From: Corylus avellana
Taxonomy: Eukaryota > Streptophyta > Magnoliopsida > Fagales > Betulaceae
Assembly (NCBI RefSeq): GCF_901000735.1
Contig: NC_081546.1
Location: forward strand, 1,431,001 to 1,495,000
Reading direction: 5' to 3'
Length of the DNA: 64,000 nucleotides
The position numbers were made by a program, and so were the translations under genes. Positions within the stretch are counted from its first letter, which is position 1; each line of letters begins with the position of its first letter. The notes under the pieces were generated by a model. It saw nothing but the letters and a program-made list of their open reading frames with translations, made no database searches and had not been told where the DNA came from. Below are positions 1 to 13,504 of this stretch, piece by piece.

Positions 1-3000
1 GCAGCCATTCAAGTCGTTGAGGAAGGTGGAATGCATTTGGATGAGCCAAATAAAAACGAAGATGATGAAGATGGTGGGAAAGGAATGAAAGGAATTGGAA
101 TTAAAATTCTTGGAGGTACTACTGTATTGGGGTTTTCAAGGACAAGTGGGCTTATGAAGTTGGGGAATTGTGATGCCACTCATGTAGAATCAACTAGGCT
201 CACTCCCAAAGCTCTTGTCTTACAAAATAAGCATGATAGTTTGCTAGTGCTAGCCAATTTGTCTTCGGCTGTCGTTCCTGGTCTCTGGGATGATTTACAT
301 TGTGAACATGTTGCTGTACCTTTTGCTGCATGGGCATTAGCAAATTGGGCAATGGCATCAGAGGTGAATAGGTCTCATATTCAAGAACTGGATCAAGATG
401 GCTATGCTGTTATGACTGCTTTAGTGGCACCAGAGAGATCTGTGAAATGGCATGGCAGTTTGGTGGCTCGGTTGCTGTTAGAGGATCGTAATCTGCCCTT
501 AAATGATTCTGTTTCTGATTGGAGTTATAGTCTTCTTTCTACTGTTTCTCAGGCAAGTAAAAACGAGGACATTCCTTTAGTCCAGGTTGCTCTATCTGCT
601 TTTTTGGTTTCTGTAGAGAGAAGCCGTGAGGCCAAAAAGATAGTGATGGAGAAGGGTCTTCATCTAATGAGGGACACTGCCAAACGAATGACAAAGCATA
701 AGCATGTGCAAGAAGCATTGGCAAAGACACTAGAATTGCTTTGTACTGGGGATGTGCATTTATCTCTTGAAGAGAGTCAAAAGTGGTCTGGTATATTGCT
801 TCCTTGGGTTTTCGGAAAAAATTCTTCTGACACTGTAAAATCATCTGCCATAAAGATCCTCTCTTGCATTCTTGAAGATTATGGACCATCTACCGTATCA
901 ATTTCTCAAGGTTGGTTAGCTATCATGATTACTGAAATTCTGGGTTCCACGAAGACATCATCAGTAAAAGGAAGCACTCAGCCAAAAAGTGACAAAGTGA
1001 AGGTTTGGAGATTTCCTTTGTCTCATTGCTATTTAAAATCAAACTGATGTTGCATGTAGAAAATTTGTTGGGTTATACTGCCTTGGTTCTAATTTGTTGT
1101 GGCCTTTATTACAATTTATTTTTACGGATTAATTTTCTCAGTGCTTTCTCTGTTACTATTTATGAAGTTTACTAACTTTTGCAGACCCAAATTGATCAGT
1201 CGAATATTCTTTCTGCTGGACTAATCGCTAATCAATTAGCTGGTGCCGTTGTTAATCTAGCAGGAAACCAGCTAGGAATAGCTCCTGGTTCTGTAGATAC
1301 ATTCCCTCTGGCAGATCTTTTTTCTCTGGAACCTCTTACAGTACCAATTAAAAATCTCAAAAAAGATAGTATTGTTAAGTTCGATGCAGCTGATTCTGCA
1401 TTGGCAACCCTTAAAGGGATCAAAGCACTGACTGAAATTTGTGTGGAAGATTCTATATCTCAGGACAAGATAACTGGTTTTGGGGTTCTATGTTTGCTGA
1501 GACGTTTTTTGTTATGTGATGATTATGAGAAACTTGCTGCAAGTGAAGCATATGATGCATCTAGAACGTTCGAGGCACAGGAGCGGGTTGCAAGTGGTAC
1601 TGGGGAATCAGCTACTTCTGATACAAATGATTCATCTAGTGTTCGGGTTCCACCAACAGCTCACATTCGCAGGCATGCTGCTCGCCTATTAAGTATCCTT
1701 TCGCTTCTTCCGAAAGTCCAGAAGGTTATTGTGGCAGATGAAACTTGGTGTAAATGGCTTGAGGATTGTGCAAATGGAAAGATTTCTGGTTGCAGTGATC
1801 CTAAGATAAAAAGTTATGCTAGAGCAACACTTTTAAATATATTTTGCAAACACCAAATTGATAGAGACTCTGTGAATGGACCTCCTTCTGATACTGGAAT
1901 TGCAAACAGAAATAACATTTGTCCCCGATATGATGACTTGGTATTTTTAATCAATCCTGAACTGCCTCACTGGAAGTGTCCTGGAAAAGTAGAGGACAAC
2001 ACTTTTCGAATGGATAAATCTTTGTTGGCTGAGGCTAATACTGTTTCCCGTGAGGGCACACCTGTAAACACATCCGCAACTGATGGTAACTTTTCTAGTT
2101 CTGTTGATGTGTCATTCATTGGCTCACAGCCAGAATCGCCTCTGGTAGATATTGTTTTTGTCCATGGCCTCCGTGGTGGGCCTTATAAGTCTTGGCGCAT
2201 AGCTGAGGACAAATCCTCAACTAAGTCTGGCCTGGTAGAGAAGATTGATCAGGAAGCAGGGAAGCTAGGAACATTTTGGCCAGGTGAATGGCTTTCATCT
2301 GACTTCCCTCAAGCTCGCATGTTTACTCTCAAGTATAAGGTTTGTTTTGAGTCTGACAATAATTTAAGAAATTGTTTTACTGGAAAATTTTTTGTTACTA
2401 GTCACCTCTTCAAAATTTGTGTCCTTACCTTAATCCCTTAGTGATTATGGTAGGTTTATGAAGGTGATCTCCAGGTTTTTCTCTTCAGCATCTAACCGCA
2501 ATTGCATATTTATGCAGACGAATCTTACCCAATGGTCTGGAGCTAGCCTGCCTCTTCAGGTTTGTACATTTTGGTTGACAGTCGAGAAGCATCTTTATCT
2601 CATTTGAATCGTCAATGCCTATTATGTTTTGTTACTAGGAATTCATATCATCAATAAATTGAGAATTTTATTTTTAAGCAAGAGTTTTGGGGCTTGGGAA
2701 CTTCACATTGAGAATTTTTAGCTCATCATACTATTTTGCATTTCGAAGGCTGATTTGACATAAGATTGGCAGTTTTCTTACCTTGTTATTAACTGAAATT
2801 CATGGATTTTGTTTATTTTTGATAAGTTTTTTGACTCCAAGGGGAGGGGGAAGAGAAAATTTGAACTAGTGATCTTCTCTTCAAGAGGTATGGTATCCAG
2901 CCAATTGAGCTAATCCTTAGGGTCATTATGGAGGTTAATGCTTGCATAATGAAATTATTTATATCTTTAAAGAATGTCATCCTAGTCAATATAGACCAAT

Positions 3001-5514
3001 CCTAGGTGATACTACTATTCAGTGAAAATGATATTCGGATTTCCCTTCATGTGAACAACAATGGATTCTGCAGTTTCCACAGTTTCTTTGCTCATTTTTA
3101 GTTGCCTTATATATCATTTACTTTCCACTAATGATTTTTTTAACCTGCTTCTACTGGAAATGTGCAGGAAGTGAGCTCCATGCTATTGGAGAAGCTTGTT
3201 GCTGCAGGCATTGGGAATCGACCCGTGGTGTTTGTGACTCACAGGTTTTTATAATAGTATTAGAAAAGAGATTGTGTGTTCATGCCAATAGGTGTGCATG
3301 CATGTTTTTTCTTGGTCTTATTGTATGGTCTTGGTAATGTCTTTATTTTAATCAGTCATTGGTGTTTGATATGATCATTTGGATACGTCGAACTTTTTCT
3401 TTTCCTGTGATCTGTTGCATCTTCAACTTATTAAGAAGCTTTTAAGTGATCTGAGGATGTTTGTAACGTGTGTCTGGCATAAAGCTGTTGGTACCCCCCT
3501 TCCTTCTTCCTTCCCCCTTTCCAGCAAAAGAAAATACGCATTTTACAGGTTAGTCACACAGGCATAAAAGAGAGGGTTCTTAGAAACTCTCTCTCTCTCT
3601 CTCTGTAGTAACATTGCATATTTTTGGGAAGTTTTTCGAAAAATGATATTGCTTTCAGATAGGCATCATCATTCAACCTTCATCCTCAAGTTTGTTAATA
3701 ATTTATGTCCTGAACAAGAACTTTTATGTTTGTGGGTTGGGTTGAGTTAATAGATGTAAATCATCGTAACTGTCAGTCATTTTGGACTGCTTTATTGTTT
3801 TTGTTTTGAAAAAAATAAGTTTGTCAGTTAATTGGTATAGGTTTAAAAAAATGAACTGATCCTGTAATTGGTAAAAGTTATATGACTTCTAGAGTGAATA
3901 TGATTTCAAATTTTGCTTCTGTTGGTTCACAGCGTGAGTCTATATATTTGGTGTGTGTTTGTGTGCATTTTATCTATTTTTAATAGATTGACTTTTTCTT
4001 GTCTGCAGCCTGGGAGGCTTGGTTGTCAAGCAGATGCTTTATAAAGCAAAGGCAGAAAATATTGATAACCTTGTGAACAACACCATTGGAGTTGTATGGA
4101 TCAATCAATAATTTTCACATTGCAGATCCTTCTATCACCCTTCAATGATTATTTCTTTATGATGCTTGTGTTTTCCCATGGTTTCAGGTGTTCTATAGCT
4201 GCCCACATTTTGGCAGCAAACTAGCAGATATGCCTTGGCGAATGGGCCTCGTTTTTCGCCCTGCCCCAACTGTTAGTATATGGTCTTTATAAACAAAGCT
4301 GTTTTTTTTTTTTTTTTTTTAACGCTTGATTGTTGGTTTCTACATTTATATCTTTGTTTTTTTTTAATGAAACATTTGATGTTAATAGCATTTAGTTCAT
4401 GTTGTTTCTTAGATAGGGGAGCTAAGAAGTGGGTCTCCAAGACTAGTGGAGCTTAATGACTTTCTTCGACACCTTCATAAGAAAGGGGTGCTTGATGTTC
4501 TCAGTTTCTGTGAGGTAGTCCAAAGTTTAATTAAATAGCATATCTTTTCCTGTGTCTCTTTGTGTGAGTTTAAGAGGTAGTTAGCTACTGTTTTGCAGAC
4601 CAAGGTAACTCCAATTGTTGAAGGTTATGGAGGATGGGCTTTCCGAATGGAAGTAGTACCAATTGAATCAGCGTATCCTGGGTTTGGTGAACTTGTTGTA
4701 AGTATGACTTTGATAAACATATCTCACTTAAAACAAAGAAGAAAATGGAGGGTCTTTATGTTTTCAAAAGTCCGCGGACATGAGTTTTAAGTTTCTTTGC
4801 ACATGTTTTGTGTTGGCTATTTAACATCCCCATGCGCTCCATGTCTCTCGTGGGAGTGTTTATTGGATACAAGTCCTCCATTAGTGTTTGTGGCATGCTG
4901 TACATGCTCATCGGTGCTTTACCAGTCATTTTTGCTCTGGCCTGCATCCTGTCCAGCATATATCCTTTGAAGAAAAAGAAAAAAGCATTAGAAATTGCAG
5001 ATTCCCCAAAGCTTTAGAATCCAATCTTTATAGATATTTCTCCTCAAAGATGACCATATCGTGGTTATGGTGTTTTGTCAAGTATTGATCAATATTGTTG
5101 GAGAAACTGTTATATTTAGCAGTAGATGGTGACCTGTGTGTGTGTTAATTCCAAGTTTCTAGCATATATGGAATGAAATCACATTTGCGTGATTAAAAGA
5201 TTGATAGAATGCACCCACTGATGGGACAACTGAAGTCTTCTGAGGTGACCAATTAGAGGATCGATTTTATAGGATCAGATGACACTAGAGTTTTGGATCA
5301 TCTTTAGCATTATCTAGATGATGATCATCTTTAGTTTTAGGTACTTGGCTTCAAACCCTTGTTGTTTTTAACAATGACAAACTTCAAATGTGTTTATCTT
5401 CAGGTCTTGGAGTCAACGGATCATATAAATTCATGCAAACCGATTAGCCGCACCGATCCTTCATATAAAGAAACATTAGAATTTTTGCAGAAGATGAAAG
5501 CCCGATATAAATGA
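1..5514 (+). CDS. SERAC1-like alpha/beta hydrolase (5' partial)
   Basis: Serine hydrolase of the SERAC1 family, whose human member acts in phospholipid remodelling at mitochondria-ER contacts; a plant role is inferred only. Exons 1-1002, 1185-2339, 2518-2559, 3168-3244, 4009-4093, 4188-4271, 4413-4514, 4599-4697 and 5404-5514 join in frame to 918 residues plus TGA. The frame is open at base 1, so the N-terminus lies outside the window. The first ~600 residues are helical and armadillo-like with no clear motif. The hydrolase domain follows: DIVFVHGLRGG (oxyanion-side strand), then the nucleophile elbow VTHSLGGLVVKQ, split across the exon 4/5 junction, then FYSCPHFGSKLAD and VPIESAYPGFGELV. The last exon carries STDHINSCKP, the expected catalytic histidine region. 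The block order matches the SERAC1 family. Family membership is confident; substrate and location are unknown. Intron 3 carries a SINE. Confidence 0.92.
2826..2921 (-). mobile_element. tRNA-derived SINE copy, degenerate
   Basis: On the minus strand this reads like a tRNA-derived promoter: an A-box-like TTAGCTCAATTGGCTGG and, about 35 bases on, a degraded B box around CACTAGTTCAAATT. A pyrimidine-rich stretch and an A-rich tail (GAGTCAAAAAAC) follow. It is clearly related to the better-preserved copy at 51056-51155. It lies in intron 3 of the SERAC1-like gene in antisense orientation. No convincing target-site duplication was found. Confidence 0.7.
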
Positions 5515-5811
5515 AGAGATGATTTTGCTCTTTTGTACATCAAATTTGTGTGAGTAATCAATAGGAGGAACTTCTGGAGCTGGCCTTGATTGTGGCCGAT
5601 AAACACAAATATAGAAGCTGCAGAAGACAAATTTTGACAGTTGCGAGTGCAATTCATCCGGCAAGTCTGGCAGCGCCTGTGAATCCGACTGAGGTAATGC
5701 CAGTGGACTCGACGTGATCCAATTCGTTCTGCACAGCAGATTTTTTAATTTTTTTTAACATCATCCATATTAGTTCCTCCCTCTTTCTCCAGTTGTATGT
5801 ACTTCAAAAGA

Positions 5812-5817
5812 AATAAA
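5812..5817 (+). terminator. putative poly(A) signal of the SERAC1-like gene
   Basis: AATAAA lies about 300 bases after the stop codon, following a T-rich stretch. Distance and context fit a plant 3'UTR end, but plant poly(A) signals are loose, so this is only a plausible site. Confidence 0.4.
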
Positions 5818-6383
5818 AAGGAAAGCTAAGATAAATCAACTCTTACTTCTTTCATTGCTTTGGTGTGGTACCTTGAGTTTATAAGTGATTATAAACTAAA
5901 GGGGGGAAAAGGAAGGCTAGACCTCTCTCGTGCAAATGCGGAGGTCTGTTCTTAAATTAATGACAGTCATATTAAGGATACTACACCGTTTACTACAAAT
6001 GTTTTTACAAATTAATATGTAAAGATTGAAGTGTTGGTCCAAATTAACGATATTTGCAAAAATATCCATGCTTCAATCTTTGAAAAAAAAAAAAAAATTA
6101 AATATATTTTTTAGAAAAAAAAAAAAGAAGTATTTTGGGAATTTTGTTAGGAGGGAGATATTAAAAAAATTTAAAAGTTTGATATACTAAATTGAGAAGT
6201 TTCAAACTTTAAAAGAGACATTGCAAAAGGGGTGATAATTCGGTAAGTGAAATTTCTCAAAAAATTTGTAATTAAATCTAGATCGTTGATAAAACTATTA
6301 CATATATGTTATAGTTTTTTTTTTTTTTTTTTTTTTTAATTTTTTTTTTTAATTTATATATATAATCCAAATCCGATTTGATG

Positions 6384-6507
6384 TTGAAATGGAAGGATCC
6401 AATTATTGCATTTTGGAGGTGAAAATTGTCCAAATTTTTTTGGAGTAAAATTTTTGGACATTTTTACCCACTTGAATGCATTAATTGGATCCCTTCCATT
6501 TCAAATG
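6384..6507. mobile_element. short foldback MITE
   Basis: An inverted repeat of about 50 bases: the left arm begins TTGAAATGGAAGGATCCAAT and the right arm is its near-complement ending ATTGGATCCCTTCCATTTCA. The arms meet at TGTCCAAA...TTTGGACA. The whole element can fold into one hairpin, as expected of a non-autonomous MITE. No transposase and no clear target-site duplication. Confidence 0.75.
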
Positions 6508-6534
6508 GATCCTTCTCCCCCGAACAGGAGGGAA

Positions 6535-7015
6535 TAGGATCCTCTCTAGTCCATTATGGACTGCAGAATATCCAGTTCATAACTAAGATTTTATCTTAGA
6601 AATCTTATGGCCACAAATGAGACATATATCCCACTAATAAAAATAATAATAAAATATTATTTTAAATTAAAAAAATTAAGAAATTAAGAAAAAAAAAAAA
6701 AAAAAAAAAAGGTGGCCGGCCACCCCCATTTTGGGTAGGGGTGGCTCAAGCTGGCCACCCCCATCTTGCAAAAAGGGAGTGGCCGAACCACCCCCATCTT
6801 GCAAAAAGGGAGTGGTCGAACCCACCCCCATAGGCCATGGGGGTGGTTCGGCCACCCCCTATGGTGGTTAGCCACCCTTTTTTATTTTTTTCTTAATTTT
6901 TTTATTAGTGGGATATGTGTCCCATTTGTGCCCATATGATTTTTGAAATGAAATCTTAGCTATAAACTGAATATTCTTAAATCCATAATAGATTGGAGAG
7001 AATCATGTTCCGGAG
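6535..7015. mobile_element. MITE with ~110-bp inverted arms and GC-rich core
   Basis: The left arm (GGATCCTCTCTAGTCCATTA ... TATCCCACTAATA) pairs imperfectly with the right arm (TATTAGTGGGATATGTGTCC ... TAATAGATTGGAGAGAATC). The interior (~6710-6880) is a GC-rich ladder of repeated gtGGCCgaACCACCCCC units, unlike the AT-rich surroundings. No coding capacity. Similar GC-rich cores occur near 9650-9850 and 19640-19784. Confidence 0.75.
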
Positions 7016-9564
7016 AGGAGGGAGTGGAGTAATTAAAGTGGCCACGAATACAAAATATTGGGATATTGATAGCCATCAGAATCATTATTATCAAATAAAC
7101 ACATGATCGCCAAAAGATTGTAGGTTTATTTATTTATTTATTATTTTATCTTTTCCCAATCGAAACTAGAGTTTTTGCAAATAGTCTTTGCCGCCAAACA
7201 GTTCTTAGAAAGTGTTAGTAACTTAAGAAATTAGAAATATATGAATTAATAATAATTAAAAGAAAAATCTTTTTTATAAAATTTCAAATTTACTCTTAAC
7301 ATGGGTCACTTTGTGACCTGCCGTGGGTCAGTCATGGGTTTGCTGACCCACAGCTAGGTGATCTCATGTGACCCACATATCAATAGATTGACCAGTCAGT
7401 TTTTTTTCTTTTTTAGTTGAGCATATTTTGGTAATTTATAATTAAGGTATCATTTAAGATTTAATAGAAAATTCTAATAGATTGAAGACATTGCAAATAA
7501 TAAAAAGTTTGATACCATAAATTAAGATTTTTTATTCTTTAGGAAGATAATTTCAAGACGTGTTGAAGTTCAAAGAGTGCATTTTTTGTGAAGTTTTTCC
7601 TAAATAAAATAAAACTGAGTTAGAAGAGAGAAAATCGCAAGTTTTATAGGCTCCAAAATATATCATAAAATGTTGGACAAGGTGATATTGCGAAACAATT
7701 AATTCTACTAATATTCGTTCGCAAAGCAGCCACAGGGCCAAGCACTGCAAGATGGGGCGAACTCTATCAATGTTCTATTTTTTCCCATATATATATATGG
7801 CTGCAGACAGCTAGTAAATATAAACTCGAAAACCAGAAGATGGTTTTTCCTTTTCCTTTCTTTCTCAATAGCGAGAAGAACAATAATGTTAAAATTTGAG
7901 CAGCATAGATCAGCGAATAACTGAGCTAATTCTTGTGTGCCAATATCAGATTTCTGTTTGTTTTATAACAAAATTGTCAATAATCTTAACAGTACGAAGT
8001 GGGTCCTGCTGTGCAGCAGCTGCAATCCATTTGCTGGGGACCCTTCTACGGTGACTCAATACCTCAGGTTGATCTCTTTGCTCCGATTCCCATCGGGTAT
8101 CCACCTTCCATTCCTTCGGGACCTGCATCTCAAACAGTTGCATTTAAGACTAAGCTACAAAACCAAGAAATGTCTTTCAAAACCCAGATCAAACAAGCTC
8201 ATTTGAACCAACCCCGATCTAAACTCCAAGGTATATTAATTTGTTCTTGTTAAATGTTGATTTGTATTCTCTAAATCAATAATATTTTTTAACTATCACA
8301 TGTACAGCTCTATAAACCAATTGAAAAGATCACCACTTTAAAAACGAGGGTGAAAGCTCTGCGTTTAAGAAGCAGTTTCAATGATACCCAAACCGAACAA
8401 TATTGGTTTCTTACCTCATCAACCGCGAGGGTGAAAACTTCAAGATCACCATTGGGATTGATATGAAATCTTGTGAATGCCTTGTAATCAGCAATCCTAA
8501 GAGAGGAGAATGCCTCGTCATAGTGCAAGTTAAACCAGTTGACGCAGACGTACAAGTAGCTTCCAAAAACAAAGGAAACTGCGGGGGTTGCCAACACCCA
8601 GAAATAAAGGAAGACAGAAGCATAATAAATTATGGCACCCCATCGAGACATGGATTCCATCCCATTCTTGCAAATATTGCTCCGCCCCACAGCCATGAGC
8701 TGATAATAATTTCATATAGATGTACGTACCTTAATTAGTAAAGAAGAAGAAAGAGAAGCATCGATATTTTCTGGAACAGGGAGAGCGTTTTGTGTTTCTT
8801 ACCTCTGGCACATCAAATGCAGACATGAGATACTTGATACCCGCCGGATAAAGGCCCAATGTCCATTGTTTTATAGGATCTAGAATGTGAGAAGGAACGG
8901 AAAAGCGCCGAAGAAATACTGATCGGTACCACCGATATAAAGAGTCATAGCCTGATCAAGAAAACATACTATGTTTGAGTTATTTAGTCCGCTATTCTTG
9001 GAGTAATGTTAGAAACTATACTTTTATCACATTTCGCATGCGATGCATATTATTCCTTCAATTTATTCAACCTCATTTGCAGGGTGGTCGGATAAATTGG
9101 AATGAAAATGTGTTTTGAATGTAACGAATGAAAAATAGGCAAAACTTGCCTGAAGTTGCTAGTAGTTTATGCCGGACAAACGTCTCAACACCAATTTCCA
9201 AAGCCAGTATAAGAATTAAAGCTGCGGCCAAGTGCGCAGCAACATGGAGAATTCCGATCACTACCCGTGTCTTCCATGGTACTTTCGAGGGTACAAATGC
9301 AAATGCTAGGATTAGCAGCAGTATAGCACCTCCTAGAGACACATAAGAGTGCTCCAGCATGTATATGAAAGCCTTCCACAGCGTGCCAGAGAAACTCCAC
9401 AAGAAACCCGAAAGTGAATCTACTTCAAATATGTGGTCAAGCTTACACTGAAGAGGGACAAAGCAACTTTATAGGCATGTTTAAGTTGTTTCATTTCAAG
9501 AGTTAAAGAGAGAGTCCTAATTGTCACGAAACTACTATAAATTTGAATGAGGGAAAATATAAAA

Positions 9565-10092
9565 TAACTTTTCAACTAATCACGCGATTTCAATTTACTC
9601 GTTTTTTAAATTCTTTTTAGTGCTTTTTACTTCAATCAAAACAGCTCAGCAATGGGGATGACTCATAGCCACCCCCAACTAACTGGTGGCTCGCTTGACC
9701 AAACAAGCGAAGGGGTGGCTGTGCACAAGCAAATTAAAAGGGGTGATGCCAACCGGCCCCTTTGATTGGGGTGGCCCGCATGACCACCATTTTATTAAGG
9801 AGTACGTGGTTGTGATCGGCCTTGCGGGCCGGGGGTGGAGGAATGGCTTCTCCTCGATCCCCTCTCCATTTTTTTTTTTTTTTAGATTTTAATTTTCTAA
9901 TAAAAAAAAAAATTAATTTTTAATTGATGTGGCAAAACTACTCACATACATATAGCATGAGGTCATTAACGTCACGTAAGCATTTTTGCACAGTTTTGGA
10001 TGGAAAGAGTGAAATGAAAAATGCAAAAAAATTAAAAAGTCAAAAATCGAGAGATTAAATTAAAATGGTGTGATTACTCATGAAATTATTGT
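9565..10092. mobile_element. degenerate inverted-repeat element in intron 11 of copy A
   Basis: Left (TTTTCAACTAATCACGCGAT... to ~9630) and right (to ~10092, reading ...GATTAAATTAAAATGGTGTG) margins are imperfect inverted repeats of ~60 bases. They enclose a GC-rich block at about 9655-9860 with GGGGTGGC/GCCACCCC motifs. No coding capacity. It is not assigned to a superfamily. Confidence 0.5.
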
Positions 10093-12075
10093 ATATTTTC
10101 TCTTTGAATAATCATTAGGATGAGAGCATAATTACCTGTGGGAACATAGAAAAGACTAATATAAAGTATATAATCCCACCAATAAAATCAAATTGCCAAT
10201 TCTCTCTTCGGAAATTTGAAATATTTCTTAAGGCAAGCTGCACAAAATCAATATGATCTTGTAAGCAAGAAGCCGAAGAAAATGCTATAAAATTTCAGCT
10301 TGGTGCAAAGAGAAAACAGAAAAAGAGAAAATAAAATTGCAAGAGTATGTACCTTTTTAGACACCTCTAAAGAAGGATAAGCTGATTTCCGCCGGTTGGA
10401 GACTCCATGAGATTTACTAAAATCACGAAAGACATGGCCCATGGGTGGGATGCGCAAATGCTCCACCACAACCATTTACAAGTAGATGTTGCGGATAAAT
10501 CGGCTGTGAAGGATCTGAGTCAACTGGCCTATCCAACGAGCTGTGCCGCATATAATGATGTATGTCCCCGGCAATTCGAAGCTTACACCTTTCTTTCAAA
10601 ATGTTGCATATCAGCTCGGAGACATAATTTTTGGAATCACGATTTTCGTACCAGTCAAGAAGCCAATCTGGTTGGTGTGTCATGATGATCACAGACTCTC
10701 TCTCTCCAACCTTAATTACACATGGACACACCAGGAACCCGAAGTCACCAAGAGAAAATGAGAAAGAAAGAAAAAAATGTTCTGGAGCAATTAATATGAT
10801 TATCATGTACTAATTTAATGCTTTGATAGACTATACAAAAGGAAAATTAGAAAATTAAATACCGTTTCCCTGGCTAGTTTTGAAAAGAATTGGAATTGAT
10901 CCCTGTCGATATCAACCTCCAGTGCAAGATCAAGACCAAATATCCACCATCCTTTTGGAAGCTGCAAAGCAAAATAACTCTTCTTTTGAGGCAAAAACCA
11001 CCCGCCCAGCCAGCTCTTATGACATATATTCCTCGTAAAGGTACGAAGTCCATCAAACCAATCTGTGCGCCAATAGAAAATATAGTATTACCCAATAATG
11101 CATGACAATCTAAACGGAAACAAAACAAGAATGGTTTCCAAGAACCCTTCTCTTTTTGTTGGCGAAAAGAACCTAATTCAGAATTAGGCTCAAGCTAAAA
11201 AGTAAGACCAACCATGGTTTCCGGGAATAATAAAACACTGAGGTCCATCACCATGCACAGCATCCTGGTCAATCGGCGGCTGAAGAGCATACTCGAAAGG
11301 ACGAAAGAGTCGCCTCTCATATGTGAACTCTGACGGATTAGGATACCTATAAATTATAACAGAACCAAAATTTTAAAAATTAATCAAACATATTTGGCAA
11401 AAACAGTATATGACCATATTAGTTAAAATATGAATAGTCAACTCACGCAAGATCCCCTCCAATGAGCAGTAAGTTTCCACGTTGTAAGCGAAGGCCTGAA
11501 TTAGTGTAACAAATGGAAGGCTGAGCAAGTAGCCTTGCCAGAGTATAGGTTGAGTTCCCACCATCGCCGGTATCAGCCATAAAGTCAAACCATAGTTCTT
11601 CCTCTTTACTAAATTGAAGATATAGAAAATCTCCTTGCTGGGCTCCATCTTCAAACCGATTCGTTGTTGCCTGAAGATGAAAATATTTGGGAGAAAGGGG
11701 AAGATAAAAGATACCATAACATTATTATGCAAAACCAGATAATTTTTCTTTTCCCGACAAAAATTAAGAAGAAGGAAGAGAACTCATTGGCATTACCGGT
11801 ACCGGATCTAAGAACTGAAGAGAGATTAATTTTATCGCCTTATTAAACATCGATCATAAAAGAAAACAAATTAACATACGAAAAATAATACCTGCAATAT
11901 ACGCATGTCAAAGCGACCTAGGAAGATGTTTACTGATACGAGGAGGTCGAAAACAGTCTTATACAGGTCAGCTGATGTTCTGCAACACGTAGCCATGCAC
12001 GATCAGAACAAAAACAACTACTTGAAAATCTAATTAACATGCAAATCCCCACCCTCCAAAAAGAGAAAAGATGAC

Positions 12076-12077
<2 letters not shown>

Positions 12078-12123
<46 letters not shown>
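12078..12123. repeat. (TA)n microsatellite
   Basis: About 22 uninterrupted TA units in intron 5 of copy A, directly downstream (in transcript direction) of the exon 5 donor. Likely length-polymorphic. Confidence 0.95.
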
Positions 12124-12124
<1 letters not shown>

Positions 12125-12529
12125 GTACCCTGAATACCAGGGAACCATATCTAAGAAATCAGGCTTCTTATGCTTTTCCTTCTTCTCGTATTCCTCGCCT
12201 CCTGACCTGAGCAAAAGAGCTTATTAATTAGAGAACACTCTCAGTCCAGCTGATCATCCAGGCAATTGATCAGGTTTAGGTTCTAATTCATGTGCAAGCT
12301 ACAAAACAGTACTACTTACTCAAATGACCTCTCCGCTATATAATTGGCAATGTAAAGGCCTACAAGTGTGGTCCATGACGAGTAGACCAGATAGATTTCA
12401 TCCGATGAACTCGTAGCCGACCCACTCCAAGAAAACTGATATATAAGAGGAAAAAAAATACAGAAGAAAAGAAAGAATAAAAGTATGATGGAGTATGGTT
12501 ACATACTAGAAATGGGTCTTGGGCTTAAC

Positions 12530-12870
12530 TTAGCGCAAAAGCTAACTCAAAAAAGCTAGCTCAAGAGTTGATGTTTCCCCTCACCTTATAAATGGCTCAT
12601 CTCCTTAATATTCAAGCAATGTGGGACTTTCAACACGCCCCCTCACGTGTGGCGGGAGGACATCCAAGCCAACACATGCGACAATGGGTGACGGTAGGCC
12701 ACAGCCAATTAGGCTAGATACATGTGGTGGGAGGACATCCAAGCCAACACGTACAACAATAAGAGACTGTGGGTCATAGCCAATTGAACTTGGCTTTGAT
12801 ACCATATCAAGAAATAGAACTAACAAAGAATTGAGAGAAAAATTCTCTTGTGAACTTCATTCAATGAAAA
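12530..12870 (-). mobile_element. LTR/TRIM-like retroelement fragment
   Basis: On the minus strand TATGGTATCAAAGCCAA (about 12783-12800) resembles a primer-binding site complementary to initiator tRNA-Met, next to a sequence that could be an LTR end. Two ~75-bp tandem units follow, each containing GGGAGGACATCCAAGCCAACA on the plus strand. A GTGGGACTTTCAACACGCCC motif, common near plant LTR/TRIM termini, also occurs. It lies in the enlarged intron 3 of copy A. Both LTRs could not be delimited. Confidence 0.5.
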
Positions 12871-13504
12871 ACTGCTAACTATATAACAATAAGTTGTTAT
12901 TTACAAACTAATCTTAACAGAAAGAATAACAGTTTTAACCATCCTATCAGTAGCAACCCATCGCTTTAGTGTTTTCAAACTGTCGTGAGTACGATCGATC
13001 ACACTACCAAAGAGTTATCATTTCTTTTCTGATAATGCGATCGATCACACTTATTAGCAGTGCTCAATTGCGCTCGATTGCAATTACAGAAACTCAAAAT
13101 ACTTTGAGTTCCTGATACGAATGAAAAATCCAAACTTAGGAAAATGCTACTTGTATTAAGACTTTATCAAATAAAATTTAGTGAAACCTCTTCAAACTTC
13201 TACCCAAATAGTAATATTCAAAAGAATTTAAAGAATTGCAATTGATCCCCTTTAAGTACTACTTAACCTCCTCTATTAATATTTTCTCTAAAATTCGAAC
13301 AAAAAATGTGTCGCGTGACTCAAAATATTCATTATACCCTTGGATGAGATAAACAATTCAAAGAATTTTTTAAAAAAAAACCTATGAGAGGAAACGCAAG
13401 GGCCAAGGCTTAGCAATGACTCTCCAGGCCCAGAGACTCATGGTCAATATGGAGGGTCAAGCCCACAATACGTCTGTCGTGGAGAGTCATTGGTCTCTAA
13501 AGAG

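Larger units (their letters stand above)
5515..7945. other. 3'UTR and convergent intergenic region
   Basis: The first ~300 bases are probably the SERAC1-like 3'UTR. The rest is AT-rich spacer holding the two foldback elements listed separately (6384-6507 and ~6535-7015). The last ~150 bases should include the 3'UTR of minus-strand copy A. No other coding potential was seen. Confidence 0.6.
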
